From Thermasporomyces sp040195635 (GTDB taxonomy: Bacteria; Actinomycetota; Actinomycetes; Propionibacteriales; Actinopolymorphaceae): 64,000 nt of DNA. Shown here in pieces: positions 24,851 to 34,100 of this stretch. The position numbers and the translations under genes are program-made. Below the pieces are notes generated by a model, which had not been told where the DNA came from, did no database searches, and worked only from the letters and a program-made list of their open reading frames with translations. Each line of letters begins with the position of its first letter. Position 1 is the stretch's first letter. The stretch spans positions 1-64,000 of the forward strand of contig NZ_JBEFTX010000010.1 in the NCBI RefSeq assembly GCF_040195635.1. The letters run 5' to 3'.

Positions 24851-25888
24851 TCAACCAGCAGGGCCGGCCGTGCTCTCCCGTACCTTCAGTGCGAACTCCA
24901 CGTGGACCTCGCGAGGTGGCGGCGGCGTGCGGTTGCTCACCCGCTGTTCCAGCAGATCGACGGCGATCTCCGCGATGGCGCGCTTGTCCGGCGAGATCGT
25001 GGTCAGCGAGGGGGTGGAGATCCGTCCGTACGGAATGTCGTCGTGTCCCACGATCGCGATGTCGTCGGGCACGCGGAGCCCCCGCCGGTGGATCGCCCGC
25101 AGGGCGCCCAACGCCAGCAGGTCGGTGAAGCAGAAGACGGCGTCCGGCGGCCGTGCGAGGTCGAGGAGCTCCTCCATCGCGGCCGCGCCGGCCTCACCGA
25201 CATAGCGGGGCGTCTGGCGGATCAGCTCCGGCTCGACCGGCAGACCCGCTTCGCTCAACACCTGCTGGTAACCCTCCAGTCGCTGCCGGGATGCGCCGCG
25301 TGCCCTGCTGCCCTTCGCACCGATCGCGGCGACGCGCCGCCGGCCGAGGCTCAGCAGGTGCGCGGTCGCCTCCCGCGCCGCCGCCACGTTGTCGATCGAC
25401 ACATGGTCGAACATCCCGTCGTAGATCACCTCGCCGAGCAGCACCATCGGTGTGGCGTCCGTACGCCGGTGGAGGGCCGCCGCACTCGTCCGGCTCGGGC
25501 TGAACAGCAGGCCGTCGATCCGCCGGGACAGATCGCCGTCGAGGATCCGCTGCTCGTAGGTCCGGTCGTTCATGGTCTGCTCGATCAGCACCACCCACGA
25601 CCGGCCCTGTGCCACGTCGACGACGTGCCGGGCGAGCTCGCTGAAGTACGGCATGTCGAGCTGCGAGATCACCAGCGCGATGATGCCTGTCCGGCCCTGG
25701 GCGAGGTTGCGGGCGGACAGGTTGGGACGGTAACCGAGCTCACTGATCGCCTCGAGGACCCGCGACCTGGTGTGATCGGCCACGAACGGGAACTCGTTGA
25801 TGACGTTGGAGACCGTCTTCTTCGACACCCCGGCTCGCGCGGCGACGTCGGCGAGCCGAGGCCTGCCCGCCGCCCGGTTCACGTCCAT
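24851..25888 (-). CDS. LacI family transcriptional regulator
   Basis: A 345-residue repressor from ATG 25888. The N-terminal helix-turn-helix and hinge (RLADVAARAGVSKKTVSNVI near residues 10-30, then GYRPNLSARNLAQGRTG) are typical. The remainder is the periplasmic-binding-like sugar domain ending GHDDIPYGRI and SPSLTTISPDKR. It diverges from the solute-binding lipoprotein at 26024, and the tandem operators at 25971-25998 lie between. It should repress the sulfatase and glucuronidase locus until its sugar inducer is present. Confidence 0.93.
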   Translation of the reverse strand: MDVNRAAGRPRLADVAARAGVSKKTVSNVINEFPFVADHTRSRVLEAISELGYRPNLSARNLAQGRTGIIALVISQLDMPYFSELARHVVDVAQGRSWVVLIEQTMNDRTYEQRILDGDLSRRIDGLLFSPSRTSAAALHRRTDATPMVLLGEVIYDGMFDHVSIDNVAAAREATAHLLSLGRRRVAAIGAKGSRARGASRQRLEGYQQVLSEAGLPVEPELIRQTPRYVGEAGAAAMEELLDLARPPDAVFCFTDLLALGALRAIHRRGLRVPDDIAIVGHDDIPYGRISTPSLTTISPDKRAIAEIAVDLLEQRVSNRTPPPPREVHVEFALKVRESTAGPAG

Positions 25889-25970
25889 CCGTCCCACCGC
25901 CTCTCCGTTCCGTCCACCTGTCGGGTCCACGTCCAACGGCCGGTCGTGTCCAATCTTGGCAGACGACGTC

Positions 25971-25998
25971 TTTACACCGGTGTTTACACCGGTGTAAA
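25971..25998. promoter_or_regulatory. Two overlapping-class LacI operators upstream of solute-binding gene
   Basis: ACACCGGTGT occurs twice, at 25974-25983 and 25986-25995, with centres 12 bp apart. The right copy extends to a perfect 16-bp palindrome, TTTACACCGGTGTAAA (25983-25998). The central CG-containing palindrome is the form bound by LacI-family proteins. TTTACA (25971) and TAAAAC (25995) could be the -35 and -10 boxes with an 18-bp spacer, so repressor binding would block the promoter. Confidence 0.85.
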
Positions 25999-26023
25999 AC
26001 TGGGCGACATCGAGGAGGTCGCC

Positions 26024-28015
26024 ATGACGAATCCAGCAGATGTCCGGCCCGGTCACCGCCCGGGGGTAACCAGGCGACGTCTCCTGGCAACCGCCGGGAT
26101 GGGTCTGGCGGCGTCTTCGTTGCCCGGGTGCGACCTGTTGAGCACCGATCCGGGCGGCAGGTCGCCCCGGGGCACCGCCCAGGGCAAGGGCAAGGAAGCA
26201 CCTGAGCTCGCCGCGCAGGTCAAGCAGGGCAGCCTTCCCGCGGTCAAGGAGCGCCTGCCAGCCACCCCGATGGTCATCACACCGCTCGAGGAGACGGGCA
26301 GGTACGGCGGACAGCTCAACCTGCTCGGCCTGGCTGAGACCGTCGATGTCAACACGACGCTCGGCTACGAGAACCTCGTGCGCTGGAAGCCCGGCGTCGA
26401 CACCGACCTCACCGCGGACCAGGTGATCCCCAACGTGGCGGAGAAGGTCGAGGCCAGCGCCGACGGCGCGGAGTACACCTTCACGCTCCGCAGGGGTATG
26501 CGATGGTCCGACGGCAGGCCGTTCGGCGCCGACGACATCCTCTTCTGGTACGAAGCAGTCGCGTCGAACCGCGAACTGACGCCCATCCCGATCGACTGGT
26601 TGGTCATCGACGGCGAACCGTTCACCGTCGAGAAGGTCGACGACCACACCGTGGTGTTCCGCTTTCCCCAGCCCAACGGGCTGTTCATGGTCAACCTCGC
26701 GACCCAGCGTGGGACGGTCATCACCGACTTCCCGGCCCACTACATGAAGCAGTTCCACCCCGACCACGTGGCTGACATCGACGACGTGGTGAAGGGATCC
26801 GACAGCGACACCTGGATCGACCTCTTCCTGTCCAAGGCCAACCGGGCGGAGAATCCCGAGCGGCCTGTCATCGACGCCTGGCGGCTCACCTCCGCGATCA
26901 GCGACTCCGGGCGTCCGGTCGCGGAGCGGAATCCGTACTACTGGAAGGTCGACCAGGACGGAAGCCAACTGCCCTATCTCGACAGTGTGGCGTTCGACCT
27001 CGTGCAGGACCCGGAGACCGCCGTCCTCAAGGCGACCAACGGTGACTTCCACCTCGTCGACGTCGGCATCAACCAGATCCGCAACAAGCCGGTGTTCGCC
27101 CGCAGCCGGGAGAAGGCGGGCTACGACTTCTTCGAGACGATTCCGCAACAGATGAACCAGATGATCCTCATGGTGAACCTCACCCACAAGGATCCGGCGT
27201 TGCGGGAGATCTTCGCCAACAGGGACTTCCGGATCGGTCTCTCGCACGCGATCAACCGCCAGGAGATCATCAACGCGGTGTTCCAGCGCCAGGGTGAGCC
27301 GTGGCAGGCGGCGCCGCGACCGGAGTCGCCGTACTACAACGAGAAACTCGCCAAGCAGTACACCGAGTACGACCTCGATGTCGCGAACGACTTCCTCGAC
27401 AAGGTACTGCCCGACAAGGACGCGGGCGGCATCCGGCTCCGCCCGGACGGCGAGAAGCTCTTCTTCCAGGTCGAGGTCACGACCAGCTTCCCCGACCTGA
27501 TCGACGCCCTGGAACTCGTGCGCGCGCACTGGCGCAAGGTCGGCATCGACATGAGAGTCAAGAGCGAGGACCAGTCCCTCTTCTTCGAACGCATGGAAGC
27601 CAACGCCCATGACGCCTGTGTCTGGATCGGCGGCGGCGGCCTTGGCGCCACGATGGATCCCTTCTACTACATGCCGTACAACTTCAACACCCGCTACGCG
27701 ATGTCGTGGTACTACTGGTACTTCGACCCCGACGACAAGCGCGCGGAGGAGCCGCCTCCCGAGACCAGGCGGCAGATCGCGATGTACCGGGAGATGCTGA
27801 GCACCGGCGACCAGCAGCGTCAGCATGACCTGATGCGGCAGATCATGGACATCGCCGTCGAGCAGTTCTACTGCATGGGGATCGCGCTGCGGAAACGTGA
27901 GTACGGCATCGTCGCGAACGACCTGCGAAACACCGCGAAGGTGGCGGTCACCGGCTGGCTGCACGCCAACCTGATGCCGGAGAATCCGCAGACCTACTAC
28001 TTCGTCGAGCAGTGA
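26024..28015 (+). CDS. ABC transporter substrate-binding lipoprotein (family 5-like)
   Basis: A 663-residue exported protein. The TAT motif RRRLLATAGMG (residues 17-27) is followed by a lipobox ending at Cys36 (LPGCD), so it is probably a TAT lipoprotein. The mature part has the cluster 5 pattern (TFTLRRGMRWSDGRPFGADD, FRIGLSHAINRQEI, YYNEKLAKQY). Such proteins usually carry oligosaccharides or peptides; with sulfatases and a glucuronidase downstream, an oligosaccharide is likely. GAGGAGG precedes the ATG. No permease or ATPase gene is adjacent. A paralogue is at 58267-60291, sharing the tract GCDLLSTDPG. Confidence 0.9.
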   Translation: MTNPADVRPGHRPGVTRRRLLATAGMGLAASSLPGCDLLSTDPGGRSPRGTAQGKGKEAPELAAQVKQGSLPAVKERLPATPMVITPLEETGRYGGQLNLLGLAETVDVNTTLGYENLVRWKPGVDTDLTADQVIPNVAEKVEASADGAEYTFTLRRGMRWSDGRPFGADDILFWYEAVASNRELTPIPIDWLVIDGEPFTVEKVDDHTVVFRFPQPNGLFMVNLATQRGTVITDFPAHYMKQFHPDHVADIDDVVKGSDSDTWIDLFLSKANRAENPERPVIDAWRLTSAISDSGRPVAERNPYYWKVDQDGSQLPYLDSVAFDLVQDPETAVLKATNGDFHLVDVGINQIRNKPVFARSREKAGYDFFETIPQQMNQMILMVNLTHKDPALREIFANRDFRIGLSHAINRQEIINAVFQRQGEPWQAAPRPESPYYNEKLAKQYTEYDLDVANDFLDKVLPDKDAGGIRLRPDGEKLFFQVEVTTSFPDLIDALELVRAHWRKVGIDMRVKSEDQSLFFERMEANAHDACVWIGGGGLGATMDPFYYMPYNFNTRYAMSWYYWYFDPDDKRAEEPPPETRRQIAMYREMLSTGDQQRQHDLMRQIMDIAVEQFYCMGIALRKREYGIVANDLRNTAKVAVTGWLHANLMPENPQTYYFVEQ

Positions 28016-28022
28016 GGGCGCT

Positions 28023-29468
28023 ATGACGCCGCAGCCACCGAACATCCTTCTCCTGTGCACCGACCAGCAACGCTTCGACGCGCTCCGGGCGTACGGGAAC
28101 GACCAGATCGACACGCCGAACCTCGACCGGCTGGCCGCGGACGGAGTGCTGTTCGAGAACTGTTACGTGCAGAACCCGGTGTGCGGGCCGTCGCGCGCCA
28201 GCCTGATGACGGGACGCTATGTGCACGCGCACGGCCTGTGGGCCAACGGTGTGGCGCCCCCGGAGCACGAACGGATGTTCACCAAGGACCTCGCCGACGC
28301 CGGCTACGACTGCGGGCTCGTCGGGAAGTTCCACCTCGCGGCGTGTGCGGGCGGGCGGACGGAGCCGAGGCGGGACGACGGCTTCCGGGTCTTCCGCTGG
28401 GCGCACGATCCTTACCCTGGTTCGTCGGAGAACGCCTACCACCGCTGGCTGCGGGCGTTCCGTCCCGATCTGTATGACGCGGCCGTCGATCCCGGGTCGC
28501 CGGTCACGTTCGACACGATGCCCACCGAGGCACACTACAGTCACTGGATCGGCGACGAGACGATCTCCGTCCTGCGCTCCGATCGCCTGCGGGACAGGCC
28601 GTTCTGCTTCGTCGCGAACTTCTTCGATCCGCACCACGGCTTCGGCGCGCCCAAGGAGTACGCCGACCGCTACGACCCGCAGGCGTTGTCGCGTCCGGTC
28701 ACCGCACCCGACGAACTCGCCGGCAAGCCGCCGATCTTCACCGAGGCGTCGGAAAAGTCCTACGGGGGACACGCGAAGGGTTACGTCGAGTACACCGAGG
28801 CCGAACTCCAGGAGACCAAGGCCGCCTACTACGCGATGGTGAGCCTCGTCGACGCCGAGGTGGGCCGGATCCTCGCCACGCTTGACGAAGAGGGCCTCGC
28901 CGAGAACACGCTCGTCATCTTCACGAGCGACCACGGCGAGATGCTCGGCGACCACCAGCTGATGCTCAAAGGGCCGATGATGTACGACTGTGCGGTCCGG
29001 GTCCCGCTGCTGATGCGCTGGACCGGCGTGCTTCCAGCAGGCGTACGTCGCAGCGAGCTGGTGCAGTGGATCGACCTCGGCGCGACGGTGCTCGACGCGG
29101 CCGGACTCCCGCCCCTTCCACGAGGGCAGGGCGCGAGCCTGCTGGATCTGGCGCGCGGCGACAAGGACGCGTGGCAACGCGACTGGGCGCTGAGTGAGTA
29201 CCGCGACAGCGGCCATCCGTACGATCCGGCCGTCCACACGACGATGCTGCGGCACGACCGTTGGAAGCTCGTCGTCCACCATGGCGAGCCGGCCACCGCC
29301 CGTGCCCGCACGGGTGAACTCTACGATCTCGTCGCCGATCCGCACGAGCTCACCAACCTGTGGGACGACCCGGAACACGCGCCCGTACGCCTCGCCCTGC
29401 AGGAGAAGTTGCTCGACGTGCTCGTGGCGACCGAGGATCGAAGCCAGCCGCGCGAGGCGTACTGGTGA
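28023..29468 (+). CDS. Sulfatase, CxPSR type
   Basis: A 481-residue arylsulfatase-type hydrolase that starts seven bases after the transporter gene. The metal site NILLLCTDQQRFD is at the N-terminus, and the formylglycine motif CGPSR starts at Cys54 within VCGPSRASLMTGRY. FTSDHGEMLGDH supplies further calcium and active-site residues. No signal peptide is visible, so it appears cytoplasmic and would act on imported sulfated oligosaccharides or monosaccharides. It needs formylglycine-generating enzyme or an equivalent maturase, which is not in the window. Confidence 0.92.
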   Translation: MTPQPPNILLLCTDQQRFDALRAYGNDQIDTPNLDRLAADGVLFENCYVQNPVCGPSRASLMTGRYVHAHGLWANGVAPPEHERMFTKDLADAGYDCGLVGKFHLAACAGGRTEPRRDDGFRVFRWAHDPYPGSSENAYHRWLRAFRPDLYDAAVDPGSPVTFDTMPTEAHYSHWIGDETISVLRSDRLRDRPFCFVANFFDPHHGFGAPKEYADRYDPQALSRPVTAPDELAGKPPIFTEASEKSYGGHAKGYVEYTEAELQETKAAYYAMVSLVDAEVGRILATLDEEGLAENTLVIFTSDHGEMLGDHQLMLKGPMMYDCAVRVPLLMRWTGVLPAGVRRSELVQWIDLGATVLDAAGLPPLPRGQGASLLDLARGDKDAWQRDWALSEYRDSGHPYDPAVHTTMLRHDRWKLVVHHGEPATARARTGELYDLVADPHELTNLWDDPEHAPVRLALQEKLLDVLVATEDRSQPREAYW

Positions 29469-29475
29469 GGGTCCG

Positions 29476-29565
29476 GAGATCGAGACGCCCGAAACCGGGA
29501 GGCCCGAGACCGAGACGCCCGAGATCGAGACGTCCGATGACGAGCGGTCGGACGACGAGGAGTCG
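29476..29565 (+). repeat. Six 15-bp degenerate tandem repeats between sulfatase genes
   Basis: Units of 15 bp begin at 29476, 29491, 29506, 29521, 29536 and 29551. Units 1, 3 and 4 are nearly identical (GAGATCGAGACGCCC type); the last two have drifted. They fill nearly all of the space between the sulfatase stop at 29468 and the next ATG at 29569. The repeat is in frame with the second sulfatase and without stops (ETETP-like), but no start codon lies in it. Confidence 0.75.
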
Positions 29566-29568
29566 CAC

Positions 29569-31044
29569 ATGACGGCGGCCGCAACGCCGAACATCCTGCT
29601 GGTGATGACCGACCAGCACCGCGCAGACTTCACGCGAGGTGCGGGTTTCGCTCTCGACACCATGCCCTTCCTCGATGCGCTCGCCACCTCCGGCACACGC
29701 CTCCGCAACGCCTACACCACCGCTCCGGCGTGCGTACCGGCGCGGACCAGCCTGCTCACCGGGCGCTTTCCGTCCGCCCATCGGGTACGCCAGAACTCCG
29801 CGGCGCGCGAGGTCGTCCGTGGGGCCGATCTGCTCGACGTGCTGGACGATGCGGGCTACTCGCTGCACTTCGCCGGCAAGACGCATATGTACCGCGCGAA
29901 GGAGGACTTCGACTCCTTCGCGGGCCCGTACTGGCACGAACGTGGGCCGGACGAGACCGACGCACAGCGGGACTTCTCGGCATGGCTGCGGTCGATCGAC
30001 CACGGGCCGAGCCTGGAACCCACGCCGTTTCCGCTCGAGTGCCAGTATCCGTACCGCATCGTCTCCGATGCCATCGCGGGCCTGAAGAAGCGCGACCCGG
30101 ATCGTCCGTTCTTCAGTTGGGTGTCGTTTCCCGAACCCCACAACCCCTACCAGGCGCCCGAACCGTACTTCTCGCTGTTCGACGAGGCCGACGTGCCGGA
30201 TCGTGCGTGCGGCCCCGAGGCGGCCGAGGCGAAGGGCGGTACGTACCGCTGGCTGCGGGAGCTCCTGGAGGAGAAGCGGCCCGGCTACGACCGGCTCTGG
30301 CGCCGTTATCGCGCGACCTACTGCGGCATGTTGCGGCTCATCGACGACCAGATCCGCCGCCTGGTGGACTTCCTGGACAACGAAGGGCTAGCCCACAACA
30401 CCCTGGTCGTGTTCGTCGCCGACCACGGCGACTACGTGGGTGACTACGGCCTGCAGCGCAAGGGCGCCGGCATGCCGGACGTGCTGATGCGGATACCGTT
30501 CGTCGTGGCCGGTCCGGGCATCGTCGCGCGCGACAACGCGACCGATCATGTATCCCTCGCCGACCTTTTTCCCACGCTGTGCGAGGCGGTCGGGCGGGAC
30601 ATCCCGTTCGGCGTACAGGGGCGGAGCCTGTGGCCGATGCTGACCGGTGGCGACTATCCGGCCGAGGAGTTCGCGAGCGTCTATGCCGAACGCGGATTCG
30701 GTGGCCTGCCGTACGACGCGGACGCGCGGCCACCGTTGCATTTCGCGTACGAGGGAACGAGGTACGACGAGCTCAACAGCGTCACGCAGAGCGGCACGAC
30801 CCGGATGCTGCGGCAGGGGCGTTGGAAGCTGCTCTACGACGTGACGGGCCGTGGGGAGCTGTACGACCTGGCCGAGGACCCGGCCGAACTGCACAACCGG
30901 TGGGCCGATCCGGTCGTTCGCGACGTCCGCGCCGACCTCACCGAGCGGCTGCTGTGGTGGTCGACCCGGGTGGTCGACGACCTGCCGCGCGCCGCGTACG
31001 AACCCCGACGCGCCACCCACAACTACGCCACCCGTTGGCCATGA
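29569..31044 (+). CDS. Sulfatase, CxPAR type
   Basis: A 491-residue sulfatase. NILLVMTDQHRADF at the N-terminus gives the metal Asp pair, and the formylglycine motif is CVPAR from Cys55 (ACVPARTSLLTGRF), an accepted C-x-P-x-R form. VADHGDYVGDYGL is the second metal motif. Start ATG 29569 with GAGGAG seven bases upstream. No signal peptide is seen. It is clearly diverged from the 28023 sulfatase, so the pair probably removes sulfate from different positions of the same glycan. Confidence 0.92.
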   Translation: MTAAATPNILLVMTDQHRADFTRGAGFALDTMPFLDALATSGTRLRNAYTTAPACVPARTSLLTGRFPSAHRVRQNSAAREVVRGADLLDVLDDAGYSLHFAGKTHMYRAKEDFDSFAGPYWHERGPDETDAQRDFSAWLRSIDHGPSLEPTPFPLECQYPYRIVSDAIAGLKKRDPDRPFFSWVSFPEPHNPYQAPEPYFSLFDEADVPDRACGPEAAEAKGGTYRWLRELLEEKRPGYDRLWRRYRATYCGMLRLIDDQIRRLVDFLDNEGLAHNTLVVFVADHGDYVGDYGLQRKGAGMPDVLMRIPFVVAGPGIVARDNATDHVSLADLFPTLCEAVGRDIPFGVQGRSLWPMLTGGDYPAEEFASVYAERGFGGLPYDADARPPLHFAYEGTRYDELNSVTQSGTTRMLRQGRWKLLYDVTGRGELYDLAEDPAELHNRWADPVVRDVRADLTERLLWWSTRVVDDLPRAAYEPRRATHNYATRWP

Positions 31045-31066
31045 CGGCCACATACGTTGAGGCGCC

Positions 31067-31109
31067 TTGACGTCGGCGCGGGGTCTTCCTAGCCTCAGAA
31101 ACCGATTTC
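31067..31109 (+). promoter_or_regulatory. Promoter with LacI-type operator before alpha-glucuronidase
   Basis: TTGACG (31067-31072) and TAGCCT (31090-31095) are spaced by 17 bp, a good vegetative promoter. GAAACCGATTTC (31098-31109) follows directly and would cover the transcription start. It is a near-perfect 12-bp palindrome resembling general LacI-family operators, but not the ACACCGGTGT element at 25974, so a different LacI-type protein may bind here. Confidence 0.65.
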
Positions 31110-31152
31110 TCAGTCGTGGGAGAACCCGCAGCGTCGAGCCGGAGGGCGTCAC

Positions 31153-34100
31153 ATGGGTCCCGAGTTCACGCGCCGCAGCATGCTGGCCGGCAGTGCAGCG
31201 TTGGTGGGCGCGGGCCTGCTGGCGGACCCGACCCAGGCGTTCGCCGCCCTCGCGACCGGCGAAGAGGACGGCCACGAGCTGTGGCTGCGCTATCGGCTGG
31301 TCAGTTCTTCCACGCTGCTGAATGCGTACCGGCGAACGCTGACGCACGTCGTCAGTGCCGGTGGTGGGGCCGTTCTGCGTTCTGCGGTTGACGAACTGCG
31401 GCGCGGTGTGTCGGGCTTGACCGGGCGGGAGGTGCGGGAAGAGGACGAACCCGTTCGCGACGGCGCGGTGATCGTGGGTACGCCGGAGTCCTCCGCTCTC
31501 GTCGCGCACCACGTCGACGCCGCTGAGCTGGCCCGGTTGGGTCCGGAAGGCTACGTACTCCGACGACGACAGGTGAACGGACTCGACGCGATCCTCGTGG
31601 CGAGCAACGGCGACCGTGGCGTGCTCTACGGCGCGTTCCACCTGCTCCGCCTGCTGCAGACCCACCAGCGCATCGACGCCCTCGACATCGGCGAGCGGCC
31701 GGTCAACCAACTCCGCCTGGCCAACCACTGGGACAACCTCGACCGCAGCGTCGAACGCGGATACGCCGGACCGTCGATCTTCCACTGGGACGAGCTGCCG
31801 ACCGTCCTCCCGCACTACGTCGACTACGCCCGCGCGCTCGCGTCGGTCGGCATGAACGGCACGGTGGTCAACAACGTCAACGCCAACCCGGAGTTTCTCT
31901 CCACCGAGATGCTGGAGAAGCTGACCGCCCTGACGGCGGTGCTGCGGGCGTGGGGCGTGACCCTCTACCTCTCGGCGAACTTCGCCAGCCCGATCGTGCT
32001 GGGCGGGCTTTCGACGGCGGACCCGTTCGACGCGGACGTGCAGGCATGGTGGCGGGACAAGGCCCGCGAGGTCTACGACCTGATCCCCGATCTGGGCGGC
32101 TTCCTCGTCAAGGCCGACTCCGAGGGACAACCCGGCCCGCTCACCTACGGACGTACGCACGCCGACGGCGCCAACCTGCTGGCCGAGGCGGTGCGGTCGT
32201 ACGGCGGAATCGTCATGTGGCGGGCGTTCGTCCACGACTTCAACCCGCAGACGTGGGCGCACAAGTCGTACGAGACGTTCACACCGCTCGATGGAGAGTT
32301 CGCCGAGAACGTCGTTCTGCAGATCAAGAACGGGCCGATCGACTTCCAGGTCCGCGAGCCGGTGCATCCGTTGTTCGGCGCGCTGCCGCGCACGAACTCG
32401 ATGCTCGAGTTGCAGATCACCCAGGAGTACACCGGTCAGTCCACCCATCTGTGTTACCTGGTGCCGATGTGGAAGGAGGTCTACGACTTCGACACCCACG
32501 CGACCGGCGCCGGTCCGCTTGTCGCGGACATCATCGACGGGTCGGCGTACGGCTATGCACACAGCGGTGTCGCGGGCGTGATGAACGTCGGCTCCGACAC
32601 CAACTGGACCGGCCACCACCTCGCCGCGGCCAACACGCACGGGTTCGGCCGCCTCGCGTGGAATCCCGGACTCGCGCCTGCCGAGATCGCCGACGAGTGG
32701 GTACGCATGACCTTCGGCCCGGATCGCGACCTCGTTCAGGTCCTCACCCAGATGTTGCTGCGGTCATGGGAGATCTACGAGGCGTACACCTCGCCGTTGG
32801 GTGTCGGCTTCCTGATCGGCGGCGACCACTTCACTCCCGACCCGTGGGGCAACGTCCCGTGGCACCAGGCCGATGCCGAGGGAACCGGGTTCGACCGTAC
32901 GGTGGCCACCGGCATCGGCTACACCGGCCTCTACCATCCGCCGGTGGCACGGATGTACGAGTCGCTGGCCACGTGTCCCGACGAGCTGCTGCTGTTCATG
33001 CATCACGTGCCGTACGGCCATCGCCTGCACTCCGGCAAGACCGTCATCCAGCACATCTACGACAGCCACTTCGACGGACTGGACCAGGCGAGGCGCATGC
33101 GCCAGCTGTGGAAGGCTGTGGGGAGCCGGGTCGATGCCCGGCGGTATGCGGAGACGCTCGAGCGGTTCGACGGCCAGGTCGAGCAGGCCGTCCTGTGGCG
33201 GGACGCGGTCGTCGGACTCTACTTCGAACAGGGCAAGGTCCTCGACGAGAAACGGGAATGGGTGCAGGTGCGGCCCGCCGAGACGGCGGTGCTGCTCGGC
33301 GGCTGGCCGAACGTCCTGAAGCTCCGGGTCGGCAACGCCTCGCCGAAGCAGCGCGAGGTGACGGTGGGTGTCGCGGCGGCGCCCGGGTGGAGCAGCGGCA
33401 CCGACACCGCCGCGCTGGCGTCGCGTGAGTTCGGCGTCCTCGCGGTTCCAATCACGCCGCCGATCGCGCCCGAGATCGGCATGGTGCAGGCAGCTGTCGA
33501 GGCGGGCGGCCTTCCGGTTCTCGGGCCGTCGACGCCGGTGATCACCGCTCCCGCCGGGCCGCACTGCGTACTCGCCCTCGACGCGGGATCCGTCTCCAGC
33601 CCGCTCCTTCCCGGCTATCGGCGGCTGTCGCCTTCCTCCGGATGGGACGCGGCGGTCGGGTACGGCTGGGTGGGGGCGGCACCCCAGTCGCGGGACCGCG
33701 GCGGACCTGACACGCTGCGGCGGGACTTCGTCAACGACACGACCGCTCGGACGCTGCGTATCGCCTTACCAGCAGGCGTTTTCGATGCCTACGTCCTCGT
33801 CGGCGATGCGGGTGCCGGCTCCTGGCCCACGTTCGTTCGGGCCGACGGCGAGCTCATGGCCGAGAGCGTGTTCCTGGAGAACAACTCCTACGTCTGGCTG
33901 CGTTTCAGCCTGGACGGAGGAGCGGACGGGCGGGAGGTCGACCTGGAGTTGTCCGGCGCTCCTGACCAGCACTGGCATCTCAATGCGCTCGTCGTGCGTG
34001 ATCCGGCTGCTTCGCCTCCGCGCGCCGGCGTGGGGGCAGTGGAGGCCACCTCGCCGATGTTCGGCGGGCAGGACTCCGCGGTGACGGTGGATGTGGTGAA

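Noticed and set aside
24851..28114. 1087-codon open frame on the minus strand opposite the solute-binding gene
   Set aside because: Only its last 346 codons (LacI regulator) are real. The rest is antisense to a clearly functional lipoprotein gene and is kept open by third-position GC bias.
30388..32640. 750-codon minus-strand frame opposite sulfatase and glucuronidase
   Set aside because: No domain, His/Arg/Val-rich composition typical of antisense frames in GC-rich DNA, and full overlap with two well-supported genes.
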